From an uncultured Eubacteriales bacterium (GTDB lineage Bacteria > Bacillota_A > Clostridia > Oscillospirales > Oscillospiraceae): a stretch of DNA of 7,964 nucleotides. The stretch covers positions 1-7,964 of the forward strand of contig USNH01000035.1 of assembly GCA_900556015.1 (NCBI GenBank), given 5' to 3'. A model generated the notes under the pieces. It was given only the letters and a program-made list of their open reading frames with translations, was not told the DNA's origin and did not search any database. The position numbers and the translations under genes are program-made. Position 1 is the stretch's first letter, and each line of letters opens with the position of its first letter. Below are positions 1 through 6,167 of the stretch, piece after piece.

Positions 1-68
1 GACAGCCGACGAGCAGCTTCCGCCCCGCCAAAAACCTGCCGTGGAAGTGTCCGTAGGTATATGCCGCG
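1..68. repeat. Inverted repeat, left arm (copy of 434-501)
   Basis: Base i of this stretch pairs with base 502-i, so positions 1-68 are the reverse complement of 434-501 with a single mismatch (position 49 is g where c is expected). Identity breaks off sharply at position 69. The right arm lies in a conserved coding part of the ferredoxin-type gene, so this left arm is the copy. It replaces the true 5' end of that gene and puts an in-frame TAG at 54-56. The most likely cause is a fold-back chimera at a contig end; a real inverted duplication is possible. Confidence 0.93.
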
Positions 69-701
69 TGCGTCCACGCCTGCCACGAGGGCGCGATCGA
101 CCTGGTGAACGGCAAGGCGAAGCTCATGCGGGAGCATTACTGCGACGGGCTGGGTGACTGTCTGCCCGCCTGTCCCACCGGGGCGATCACCTTTGAGGAG
201 CGGGAAGCGCCGGCCTATGACGAGGCGGCGGTGAAGGCGTCCCAGGCGGCGAAAAAAGTGGCCCACAGCGGCGGCTGCCCCGGAAGCCGCATCCGCATGA
301 TGGCGGAGCGGAAGCCGGAGACGGCGGTGCAGGGCGTGACGGGTCAGCTGACCAACTGGCCGGTGCAGCTGAAATTAGCGCCGGTACACGCGCCGTATTT
401 TGACGGCTGCGACCTGCTGGTGTCGGCGGACTGCGCGGCATATACCTACGGAGACTTCCACGGCAGGTTTTTGGCGGGGCGGAAGCTGCTCGTCGGCTGT
501 CCCAAGCTGGACGGCGTGGACTACACGGAGAAGCTGGCGGCGGTGCTGCAAGGCAACGACATCCGCTCCGTCACGCTGCTGCGGATGGAAGTGCCCTGCT
601 GCGGCGGGCTGGAGTACGCCGTCAGAGCGGCGCTGGCGCGCAGCGGGAAGGACATTCCTCTAACGGTGCAGGTGGTGAACATCGACGGCACGCTGGCGTG
701 A
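69..701 (+). CDS. 4Fe-4S ferredoxin-type protein, 5'-truncated
   Basis: This is an iron-sulfur protein with an N-terminal pair of 4Fe-4S cluster motifs. The first cluster is cut: only its last cysteines remain (CVHACHEGAI, codons from 69). The second is complete (YCDGLGDCLPACPTGAI, about 24-40 residues into the visible part). The C-terminal region of about 150 residues has further conserved cysteines (GGCPGS, DCAAY, VGCPKLD, VPCCGG) and WPVQL and APYF motifs. I recall this arrangement from a family of uncharacterised ferredoxin-like proteins common in anaerobic Clostridia; a role in cytoplasmic electron transfer is inferred and partners are unknown. Coding similarity starts at the TGC at 69, right where the inverted copy ends. 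By family habit about 18-20 N-terminal residues are missing. A GTG at 105 can be read as a start but lies inside the ferredoxin domain, so it is probably not the real one. The gene ends with TGA at 699-701, followed by a terminator. Confidence 0.85.
   Translation, partial: CVHACHEGAIDLVNGKAKLMREHYCDGLGDCLPACPTGAITFEEREAPAYDEAAVKASQAAKKVAHSGGCPGSRIRMMAERKPETAVQGVTGQLTNWPVQLKLAPVHAPYFDGCDLLVSADCAAYTYGDFHGRFLAGRKLLVGCPKLDGVDYTEKLAAVLQGNDIRSVTLLRMEVPCCGGLEYAVRAALARSGKDIPLTVQVVNIDGTLA
434..501. repeat. Inverted repeat, right arm (original copy)
   Basis: This arm is in frame inside the ferredoxin-type gene and encodes its conserved stretch around AYTYGDFHGRFLAG and the following VGCP cysteine. It matches 67 of 68 bases of the reverse complement of positions 1-68. 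The spacer between the arms is 365 bases. Confidence 0.93.
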
Positions 702-712
702 ATTGAGGTAAA

Positions 713-743
713 GAGAGCCGCCCGGAGGGCGGCTTTCCTTTTT
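713..743 (+). terminator. Rho-independent terminator of the ferredoxin-type gene
   Basis: A perfect 8-base stem (AGCCGCCC 716-723 with GGGCGGCT 727-734) closes a GGA loop. It can extend by three more pairs, including one G-U, to 713-737. The run CCTTTTT follows at 737-743. It begins 11 bases after the stop codon. On the opposite strand the hairpin is followed only by CTCTTTACC, so it would end the convergent ybaB transcript weakly at best. Confidence 0.85.
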
Positions 744-754
744 ATCAAGTTCGC

Positions 755-1120
755 TTACAGGCCCAGGCCGGGGATGTTCAGGCCGCCGGTCAGGGCGTTC
801 ATAGAGCTGCTCATGGCCTCGTCGGCCTGGCGCAGCGCCTCGTTGACGGCGGAGATCACAAGATCCTGGAGCATCTCCACGTCCTCGGCATCCACCACGT
901 CGGGCTTGATGGTAAGGCCCACCAGCTCCTTCTTGCCGGTGACGGCTGCCGTCACCGCGCCGCCGCCGACGGAGGCGGTGAACTGGCGGCTCTCCACCTC
1001 CTCCTGGGCCTTGGCCATCTCCTGCTGCATCTTCAGCAGCTTCTGCTGCATCTGCGCCTGCTGCTGCATCATGCCGGCACCGCCGGAAAAGCCCTTGCGG
1101 GCACTGTATCCCTTTGCCAT
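755..1120 (-). CDS. ybaB: YbaB/EbfC family nucleoid-associated protein
   Basis: The product is a 121-residue member of the YbaB/EbfC family: small dimeric DNA-binding proteins associated with the nucleoid, whose exact role is unsettled. The visible features fit: a Met/Gln-rich amphipathic helix (about residues 17-45, [19 protein letters not shown]), the core [27 protein letters not shown], and the helix [18 protein letters not shown], ending in a Gly/Leu-rich tail (NIPGLGL). Length is normal or slightly long for the family. The ATG start at 1120 follows an AAAAGGAG Shine-Dalgarno (1130-1137) that overlaps the dnaX stop codon, with 15 bases between the two genes. The tight spacing points to co-transcription with dnaX, the usual neighbour in many bacteria. 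The recR gene that often comes next is not present. Confidence 0.93.
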   Translation of the reverse strand: MAKGYSARKGFSGGAGMMQQQAQMQQKLLKMQQEMAKAQEEVESRQFTASVGGGAVTAAVTGKKELVGLTIKPDVVDAEDVEMLQDLVISAVNEALRQADEAMSSSMNALTGGLNIPGLGL

Positions 1121-1135
1121 ATCTCTGGTCTCCTT

Positions 1136-2899
1136 TTATTTGATTTGGAAATTATCCAGCTGCTGGCCGTTTTGCAGCAGCTCGTTGAGCTTGTCGGGTT
1201 TGTCCGCCGGGGCTTCCCAGGGCGGCGTTTCCGCCGGACGGGGAGGCGGTGGCGGCGCGGGGGCTTCCTCCCGCGGGGGAGGGGGTGCGGGCTTGGGCGG
1301 CGCGGGTCGCTTGGCCGGGGCGGCGGTGAGCTGGCCCACCCGGAGCTGCACCCGGATGGGGCGGCCCAGCTCCTCGGCGGTCACGTCACGCAGGACGGTG
1401 GTGATGGTCTCGTTGTTCAGCTGGCTCATGGTGAAATCGTCCCGGCAGACCACGGTCAGGCAGTCGTCCTCCAGCACGCCCTTGGCCATGTTCAGCATGA
1501 CGCGGCACTGCACCGGCAGCGCGCCCTTGTAGTGGTTGATGAGCTTGTCCCACAGGGCGGTGTCGCCGTTGGGGGCAGGGGCGGCGGGCTGTTTCGCGGC
1601 GGGCCGGGCGGGCACGGGCACATCGAACACGCGGCGGCGGTCGTCCTCCGGGGCAGGGGGCTCGTCCGGCAGGGGCGGCTCGTCCGGCAGGGGCGGGCGC
1701 TCCTCCTTTGTCGCCGGAGCAGGGACGGTGGAGCGCTGGGGCGCGGCGGGAACGCCGCGCTTTATCGCGTCCTCCAGGGCGCTGAGGCGGCCCGTCAGGG
1801 CGGTCACATCGCCGTTGAGGCTCTCGTCACACAGCCGCAGCAGGCACAGCTCCGCGTCGGTGCGCTGGCGGATGCTGTCCGGCAGGGCGGCGGCGCAGCG
1901 CTGGATGGTCTCGGTCATATACAGCAGGCGGGTCAGGGGCACATCGCGCACCAGGTCGGCCAGGGTCTTGCGGTCGTACACGCCGCTGAGGAGAGCTGCG
2001 CCGCCCTCCGGCGCGGCCTTCATCACCGTCATATCCCGGCACAGGTCGCTGAGCTCGCCCAGCAGGGCGGACACGTCCTTGCCGCCGCGGTACAGCTGGT
2101 CCAGCAGGGCCAGGGCATCGCCGCTTTGGCGGCTAAGGAGCAGGCGCTGTAATTGCAGCGTTTGGGTGCTGCCCGCCAGGCCCAGCGTGTCCAGCACGGC
2201 GGGCGCGTCGATGACGCCGGCGGCGGCACGGCACTGATCCAGCAAACTCAGGGCATCGCGGAGCGCGCCGTTGGCCATGCGGGCCAGCAGCTCCGCGCCA
2301 TCGGCGGTCAGGTCGATATGCTCGGCGGCGGCTACCTTCAGGAGCTGCTGCTCCATGTCGCGGGGCAGGATGCGCTTGAAGGAAAACCGCTGGCAGCGGG
2401 AGAGGATGGTGGCCGGCACTTTTTGCAGCTCGGTGGTGGCCAGGATGAACAGAAGGTGCTCCGGCGGCTCTTCCATGATCTTCAGCAGGGCGTTGAACGC
2501 ATCCTTGGAGAGCATGTGTACCTCGTCGATGATATACACCCGCTTTTTCAGCACGGAGGGGGGATACACCGCCTCCTCCCGCAGGGAACGGGCATCGCTG
2601 ACGCTGCCGTTGGAGGCGGCATCCAGCTCGGTCACGTCCAGCAGAGAGCCGTCATCGATGCCGCGACAGGCGGCGCACTGGTTGCAGGGCGCGCCGTCCA
2701 CAGGGTGCTCGCAGTTGACGGCCTTGGCCAGAATGCGGGCGCAGGTGGTCTTGCCCGTGCCCCGCGTGCCGGTGAAAAGGTAGGCGTGGCCCACCGTGCC
2801 GTCCGCCACCTGGCGCTGGAGCGTGTCGGTGATATGGGACTGGCCCACCACCTGGGAGAAGGTCTTGGGGCGGTATTTGCGGTACAGCGCCTGGTACAC
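1136..2899 (-). CDS. dnaX: DNA polymerase III subunit gamma/tau
   Basis: This is the ATPase of the clamp loader, which places the beta clamp on primed DNA and links the replisome's polymerases. The 587-residue protein shows, in order: the entry motif YQALYRKYRPKTF (2-14), Walker A GTRGTGKT (44-51), a zinc-binding set Cys63/Cys72/Cys75/Cys78, Walker B DEVH (125-128), sensor-1 region LLFILATTE (149-157) and the SRC arginine-finger motif (167-169). A proline-rich linker follows (about 390-440), then a C-terminal globular domain (NGDTALWDKLINHYK onward), a second Pro-rich stretch (about 530-570) and the tail DKLNELLQNGQQLDNFQIK. The start is GTG at 2899, chosen because AGGAGGT lies 6 bases upstream and family similarity begins exactly there. 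The open frame runs 46 codons further upstream, but that part is the SRP RNA gene. I see no strong slippery site, so a frameshifted gamma form is not supported. It is probably transcribed by read-through from the ffs promoter. Confidence 0.96.
   Translation of the reverse strand: MYQALYRKYRPKTFSQVVGQSHITDTLQRQVADGTVGHAYLFTGTRGTGKTTCARILAKAVNCEHPVDGAPCNQCAACRGIDDGSLLDVTELDAASNGSVSDARSLREEAVYPPSVLKKRVYIIDEVHMLSKDAFNALLKIMEEPPEHLLFILATTELQKVPATILSRCQRFSFKRILPRDMEQQLLKVAAAEHIDLTADGAELLARMANGALRDALSLLDQCRAAAGVIDAPAVLDTLGLAGSTQTLQLQRLLLSRQSGDALALLDQLYRGGKDVSALLGELSDLCRDMTVMKAAPEGGAALLSGVYDRKTLADLVRDVPLTRLLYMTETIQRCAAALPDSIRQRTDAELCLLRLCDESLNGDVTALTGRLSALEDAIKRGVPAAPQRSTVPAPATKEERPPLPDEPPLPDEPPAPEDDRRRVFDVPVPARPAAKQPAAPAPNGDTALWDKLINHYKGALPVQCRVMLNMAKGVLEDDCLTVVCRDDFTMSQLNNETITTVLRDVTAEELGRPIRVQLRVGQLTAAPAKRPAPPKPAPPPPREEAPAPPPPPRPAETPPWEAPADKPDKLNELLQNGQQLDNFQIK
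1661..1696. repeat. Perfect 18-bp tandem duplication in dnaX
   Basis: The 18-base unit ctcgtccggcaggggcgg occurs twice in direct tandem (1661-1678 and 1679-1696) without mismatch. On the minus strand it encodes PPLPDE twice (residues 402-413) in the Pro-rich linker of DnaX. A degenerate third unit, PPAPED, follows. The length keeps the reading frame. Confidence 0.95.
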
Positions 2900-2905
2900 G
2901 GGCAC

Positions 2906-2912
2906 ACCTCCT
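2906..2912 (-). promoter_or_regulatory. dnaX ribosome binding site
   Basis: AGGAGGT on the minus strand, 6 bases before GTG at 2899. It decides the dnaX start, because the longer open frame upstream has no need of it and runs through the SRP RNA. Confidence 0.85.
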
Positions 2913-2925
2913 GACAACGTGAAAT

Positions 2926-2946
2926 GAAAAAAGAACGTCCTCCGCC
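2926..2946 (-). terminator. SRP RNA 3' terminator (basal helix plus U run)
   Basis: The 3' strand of the basal SRP RNA helix (GGCGGAGGAC) is followed by GTTCTTTTTTC on the minus strand (six Ts at 2927-2932). The outer helix of the RNA therefore also looks like an intrinsic terminator. No promoter is seen in the 27 bases between this site and the dnaX start, so dnaX would need partial read-through. Confidence 0.6.
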
Positions 2947-3073
2947 TGCGGCCACAGGGCCGGCACCCTCGCGGCACATGGATGATCCCTCTTAATGCTG
3001 CTCGGTTCCCCGCCTGACATGATTCGTGGGTATCCATTGCGCGAGACCGGCCCCGCAGCCGCTGGCGGAGGAC
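2937..3073 (-). ncRNA. ffs: Small (4.5S-type) signal recognition particle RNA
   Basis: This is the RNA scaffold of the signal recognition particle, which binds Ffh and targets membrane and secreted proteins. The diagnostic domain IV tip is complete: GTCAGG (3018-3013), stem CGG/CCG, GGAA tetraloop (3009-3006), then AGCAGC in the symmetric loop. Below it, paired helices run outward: ATGT (3020-3017) with GCAT (2998-2995), CCC with GGG, ATGGAT (3037-3032) with ATCCAT (2983-2978), CTCGCG (3045-3040) with CGCGAG (2973-2968), GGGCCGG (3053-3047) with CCGGCCC (2963-2957), GCGGC with GCCGC, and GTCCTCCGCC (3073-3064) with GGCGGAGGAC (2946-2937). The whole is one long hairpin with no Alu domain, unlike the long SRP RNA of Bacillus. 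The position just before dnaX matches other Bacillota. Exact ends are inferred; the 5' end is probably about 10 bases upstream, from the promoter position. Confidence 0.95.
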
Positions 3074-3088
3074 AAGTTCGTGAAGATT

Positions 3089-3117
3089 ATTCTACTACAA
3101 AACGCGGCGCTTGGCAA
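3089..3117 (-). promoter_or_regulatory. Sigma-70-type promoter for ffs (and probably dnaX-ybaB)
   Basis: On the minus strand, TTGCCA (3117-3112) and TAGAAT (3094-3089) are separated by exactly 17 bases. Transcription would start about 10 bases before the basal helix of the SRP RNA. No other promoter is visible before dnaX. Confidence 0.8.
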
Positions 3118-3186
3118 CTGTTTTTTGGCGACAGGCCACGCAGGCGCGGCGTTTACAAAAAATTTGCGGGTTTATGGATGGAAATA

Positions 3187-3195
3187 TGTTATACT
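3187..3195 (+). promoter_or_regulatory. Extended -10 promoter for the AI-2E family gene
   Basis: TGTTATACT gives an extended -10 (TG-n-TATACT) in a locally AT-rich stretch. No good -35 lies at 17 bases; TTGCGG at 3164 is too far. Transcription would start near 3202, about 45 bases before the TTG start codon. Confidence 0.5.
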
Positions 3196-3247
3196 ATATG
3201 GTAAAATAATTCAAGTACACTACACTGCGGAAAGGGCGGGATACGGA

Positions 3248-4390
3248 TTGGAACTGAACAACAAGACCGGCAAGCGCATTATGCTGCTTATCGCCTTTGC
3301 GGCGCTGCTGTACTGGGGCTTGAACAACCTGTCGCTGCTGGGCGGGCTGCTGAAGGCCCTGGGCGGGCTGCTGTCGCCGCTGCTCATCGGCATCTGCATC
3401 GCCTTTGTGCTGAACCTGCTGCTGAAGGCGCTGGAGCGGCTGTGGGACAGGGCGCTGGCCAAGTGGAACAGCCCGTGGCGCGATAAGCTGAAGCGGGGCG
3501 TGTGCCTGACGCTGACCATGGTGCTGTTTTTGGGCGTCATCTTCGCCATCATCTTTATCCTGATCCCCCGGCTGGAGGAGGCCGGCAGCACGCTGGTGGC
3601 CAATATCCCCACCTATGTGGCGCAGGTTCAGACGTGGTGGGAAAACCTGAGCACCTTCGCGGAGGAGCACGGCGTGATGCTGCCGGAGCTGGCGCTGAAC
3701 GCCGATCAGGTGAAGGACACCATCACCGGGTTTTTGCAGGAGAAGGGCGACAGCGTGGTGAACACCACGCTGAACATCACCACGTCCATCGTGTCCGCCG
3801 TGGTGAACGTGCTGCTGGCGCTGGTGTTCTCCCTGTATCTGCTGGCGCAGAAGGAGACGCTGATCGCTCAGAGCAGGCGGCTGCTGCGGGCGGCGCTGCC
3901 GAAGAAGGCCGCCGACCGGCTGATGCATCTGCTGAGTCTGGCCAACAACGCCTTTTCCAGCTTCGTGTCCGGGCAGGTGACGGAGGCGTTCATCCTGGGC
4001 ACGCTGTGCTGCATCGGAATGCTGATACTGCGGCTGCCCTACGCGCTGCCGGTGTCGGTGATCATCGCGACGCTGTCGCTGATCCCCATCTTCGGTGCGT
4101 GGATCGGCGCGGCCACCGGGGCGTTCCTCATCGTGTTCCAGAGCCCTATCAAGGCGCTGTGGTTCTTGATCTTCCTGCTGATCTTGCAGCAGGTGGAGGG
4201 CAACCTGATCTACCCCAAGGTGGTGGGCAAGTCCGTGGGGCTGCCGGGGCTGTGGGTGCTGGCCGCCGTGACCATCGGCGGCGGGGCGTTCGGCGTGCTG
4301 GGGATGCTGCTGGGCGTGCCGGTGCTCGCCGTGATCTACACGCTGGTGCAGGATTTTATCCGCTCCAGGCCGGAGAAGCTGTCGGAGTAG
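3248..4390 (+). CDS. AI-2E family transporter (DUF20-type membrane protein)
   Basis: The protein is a polytopic inner-membrane protein of 380 residues from the AI-2E/PerM family. The family name comes from an E. coli member proposed to export autoinducer 2; others are Na+/H+ antiporters or unassigned, so the substrate here cannot be named. Visible membrane segments: about 12-28 (MLLIAFAALLYWGLNNL), 43-59, 85-106, then a soluble loop (about 108-185), a segment around SAVVNVLLALVFSLYLLA, and a C-terminal cluster including GQVTEAFILGTLCCIGM, LPYALPVSVIIATLSLIPIFGAWIG and QQVEGNLIYPKVVGKSVGLP, the last being the family's conserved region. I chose the TTG at 3248 because it gives the usual polar N-terminus (ELNNKTGKR) before the first membrane helix, with a modest purine-rich AAAGGGCGGG upstream. 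The frame is open back to 3026, but that part runs through the ffs gene and promoters. ATG at 3281 would cut the polar start. The gene appears monocistronic, with its own promoter and terminator. Confidence 0.9.
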   Translation: MELNNKTGKRIMLLIAFAALLYWGLNNLSLLGGLLKALGGLLSPLLIGICIAFVLNLLLKALERLWDRALAKWNSPWRDKLKRGVCLTLTMVLFLGVIFAIIFILIPRLEEAGSTLVANIPTYVAQVQTWWENLSTFAEEHGVMLPELALNADQVKDTITGFLQEKGDSVVNTTLNITTSIVSAVVNVLLALVFSLYLLAQKETLIAQSRRLLRAALPKKAADRLMHLLSLANNAFSSFVSGQVTEAFILGTLCCIGMLILRLPYALPVSVIIATLSLIPIFGAWIGAATGAFLIVFQSPIKALWFLIFLLILQQVEGNLIYPKVVGKSVGLPGLWVLAAVTIGGGAFGVLGMLLGVPVLAVIYTLVQDFIRSRPEKLSE

Positions 4391-4407
4391 GCAAAGGGAA
4401 TATAGAG

Positions 4408-4435
4408 GCGCTCCGCCATAGGCGGGGCGCTTTTT
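4408..4435 (+). terminator. Rho-independent terminator after the AI-2E family gene
   Basis: A 10-pair stem, GCGCTCCGCC (4408-4417) with GGCGGGGCGC (4421-4430) and one T-G pair, closes an ATA loop. TTTTT follows at 4431-4435. It separates the transporter gene from the hrcA operon. Confidence 0.9.
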
Positions 4436-4468
4436 CCGTTGTTCACAAATAATTAAAAACCCCAGCTA

Positions 4469-4497
4469 TTGACAACGGCGGCGGCGGGTGGTACACT
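4469..4497 (+). promoter_or_regulatory. Vegetative promoter of the hrcA operon
   Basis: A consensus TTGACA -35 (4469-4474) and TACACT -10 (4492-4497) lie 17 bases apart. The start of transcription would fall near 4503-4505, inside the CIRCE operator. This is the standard layout for HrcA-repressed, SigA-type heat-shock promoters. Confidence 0.88.
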
Positions 4498-4501
4498 TCG
4501 T

Positions 4502-4528
4502 TTAGCACTCGAAGGTATGGAGTGCTAA
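4502..4528. promoter_or_regulatory. CIRCE operator (HrcA binding site)
   Basis: TTAGCACTC (4502-4510), a 9-base spacer, and GAGTGCTAA (4520-4528) match the CIRCE consensus in every base. Its place over the expected transcription start and 16 bases before the hrcA start codon supports repression of the operon by HrcA, and it would also sit in the 5' untranslated RNA. Confidence 0.97.
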
Positions 4529-4544
4529 ACGGAGAATTTTTGCT

Positions 4545-5585
4545 ATGGAACTGACCGAACGCAAAAAACAGATATTGAAGATCGTGGTGGACAGCTACAT
4601 CGCCACCGCCGAGCCGGTGGGCTCGAAGGCCATTGTGGAGTTGATGCCGGAAAAGGTCAGCTCCGCCACGGTGCGGAACGAACTGGCCGACCTGACGGAG
4701 CTGGGCTATCTGGAGCAGCCTCACACGTCGGCGGGACGCATCCCGTCGGCCAAGGGCTACCGGCTGTACGTCAACGAGCTGATGGAGCGCAAGGCGCTGT
4801 CCGCCGAGGAGACGGAGAAGATCAACACCGCCCTGTCCGGGCCTTTGCAGCAGGTGGATCAGGTCATCAGCCAGGCGGGACAGATGGTGTCCAGCTTTGT
4901 GGGCTACCCCACCTACTCCGTGGCCGACCACCGCACCGCCGCCACCGTGCAGCGGTTCGAGCTGATCGGCGTGGACACCCGGAGCTTCATCGCCGTGGTG
5001 ATGCTGTCGGACAACCGGGTGAAGAGCCAGCTGATGGCGCTGGAGCTGCCGGTGGAGGCGGAGACGCTGCCCCAGCTGAGTCACCTGCTGAATACGCATT
5101 TCACCGGCGTTGGGCCGGAGAAGATGAACGGCACACTGATGAGCCTGTCGGAGCAGGTGTCCGGCCAGTGGTTCTTGCTTTTGAACCGGGTGACGGAATA
5201 TGCCTGCTCGCTGCTGGAGGAAAGCCAGCACCAGCAGGTGTTCACCAACGGCGCAAGCCAGCTTCTGAAGTTCCCGGAGTTCCGGGACATCGACAAGGCC
5301 CACGACCTGATGAGCTTTATGGTGGACAACAAGGAGGATCTGCCCGTGCCGCAGAGCGACGCGCCCATGCAGATCCTCATCGGGCCGGAGAACGTGAACG
5401 ACGCCCTGAAGGAGAGCAGCGTGGTCATCGCCAGCTATGACATCGGCGATGATATGCGGGGTCTTGTGGGCGTGGTCGGGCCGACCCGTATGGATTACGC
5501 CGCTGTGGCGGCGCGGCTGAGCTACTTTGCGGAAAGTCTGAGCCGTATGTTTGGTAAAAAACAGCTACCGGAGGATACACAATGA
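4545..5585 (+). CDS. hrcA: Heat-inducible transcription repressor HrcA
   Basis: HrcA binds CIRCE and represses class I heat-shock genes; in Bacillota its activity depends on GroEL, so repression lifts when misfolded protein occupies the chaperonin. The 346-residue length is normal. The N-terminal winged-helix part shows LTERKKQILKIVVDSYIATAEPVGSKAI (3-30), the recognition region SSATVRNELADL (39-50) and QPHTSAGRIPSAKGYRLYV (58-76). The C-terminal domain ends in the family stretch SVVIASYDIGDDMRGLVGVVGPTRMDYAAVAARL. The ATG at 4545 follows GGAGAA (4531-4536) at suitable spacing. The perfect CIRCE just upstream implies autoregulation. The stop codon overlaps the grpE start by 4 bases. Confidence 0.97.
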   Translation: MELTERKKQILKIVVDSYIATAEPVGSKAIVELMPEKVSSATVRNELADLTELGYLEQPHTSAGRIPSAKGYRLYVNELMERKALSAEETEKINTALSGPLQQVDQVISQAGQMVSSFVGYPTYSVADHRTAATVQRFELIGVDTRSFIAVVMLSDNRVKSQLMALELPVEAETLPQLSHLLNTHFTGVGPEKMNGTLMSLSEQVSGQWFLLLNRVTEYACSLLEESQHQQVFTNGASQLLKFPEFRDIDKAHDLMSFMVDNKEDLPVPQSDAPMQILIGPENVNDALKESSVVIASYDIGDDMRGLVGVVGPTRMDYAAVAARLSYFAESLSRMFGKKQLPEDTQ

Positions 5586-6154
5586 GCGAGAAGGATAAGA
5601 AGGAAAAGAAGCAGCCCCAGCAGGAAGCGCCTGCGGAGGAGACGGCGGCGGAGAACGCCGCGCCCGCGGAGGAAGCGGCGGCAGATGAGACGTTCACCGT
5701 TACCAAGTCGCAGATGGAGCAGATGGAACAGCTGGCCAAGGTGCTGGCGGAGGCCAACGACAAGTACCTGCGGCTGGCGGCGGAGTACGACAACTACCGC
5801 AAGCGGACGGCACGGGAGAAGGAGCACGTGTACGGCGACGCCAAGGCCGACACCGTGAAGCCCTTTTTGGCGGTGCTGGACAACCTGGAGCGGGGCGTAC
5901 AGCAGTTTGAGGAGGGCGACCCCCACCGGCAGGGCATGGAGCTGATCTGCAAGCAGTTCATGGAAGTGCTCACCGGGCTGGGCGTGACGGAGATCCCGGC
6001 GCTGGGCGAAGCCTTTGACCCGGAGAAGCACAACGCCGTGATGCACACGGAGGATGAGAGCGCCGGGGAGAACACCGTGGTAGAGGTGTTCCAAAAGGGC
6101 TTTGCGTTGGGCGACAAGGTGCTGCGCTTCGCCATGGTGAAGGTGGCCAACTGA
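5582..6154 (+). CDS. grpE: Nucleotide exchange factor GrpE
   Basis: GrpE releases ADP from DnaK and so resets the Hsp70 cycle in the cytoplasm. The 190-residue protein has an Ala/Glu/Lys-rich disordered N-terminus (1-36), a long coiled-coil helix (about 42-90, including [19 protein letters not shown]), a helical middle with [12 protein letters not shown] (94-105), and the C-terminal beta domain with [14 protein letters not shown] (145-158) and the closing [11 protein letters not shown]. Its ATG sits in an ATGA overlap with the hrcA stop, with GGAGG about 7 bases upstream, so translational coupling is likely. It belongs to the CIRCE-controlled operon. Confidence 0.97.
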   Translation: MSEKDKKEKKQPQQEAPAEETAAENAAPAEEAAADETFTVTKSQMEQMEQLAKVLAEANDKYLRLAAEYDNYRKRTAREKEHVYGDAKADTVKPFLAVLDNLERGVQQFEEGDPHRQGMELICKQFMEVLTGLGVTEIPALGEAFDPEKHNAVMHTEDESAGENTVVEVFQKGFALGDKVLRFAMVKVAN

Positions 6155-6167
6155 AAGGAGTATTTCC

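Noticed and set aside
2544..2549. A-rich stretch on the dnaX coding strand as a possible programmed frameshift site for a gamma form
   Set aside because: It has only five As followed by G (CTG AAA AAG), not the A-AAA-AAG heptamer. It also lies at residues 117-119, before Walker B, so a shift there would not give a working gamma subunit.
1145..2914. Long + strand open frames (335, 233, 253 and 170 codons) opposite dnaX
   Set aside because: They are antisense shadows of a GC-rich gene. DnaX motifs (Walker A, zinc cysteines, Walker B, SRC) all lie on the minus strand, and the shadow proteins show no motif.
2900..3037. N-terminal 46-codon extension of DnaX starting at 3037
   Set aside because: This stretch is the SRP RNA gene and its terminator, family similarity starts at the GTG at 2899, and a strong Shine-Dalgarno precedes that GTG.
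3026..3247. Upstream extension of the AI-2E family protein from ATG 3026
   Set aside because: It would translate across the ffs gene, its promoter and the transporter's own promoter, and adds residues with no membrane-protein or family character.
3194..3928. Minus-strand open frames opposite the AI-2E family gene (244 and 130 codons)
   Set aside because: Low-complexity Gln/His-rich or Ser/Pro-rich shadow translations with no ribosome binding site or motif; the + strand gene is clearly a membrane protein of a known family.
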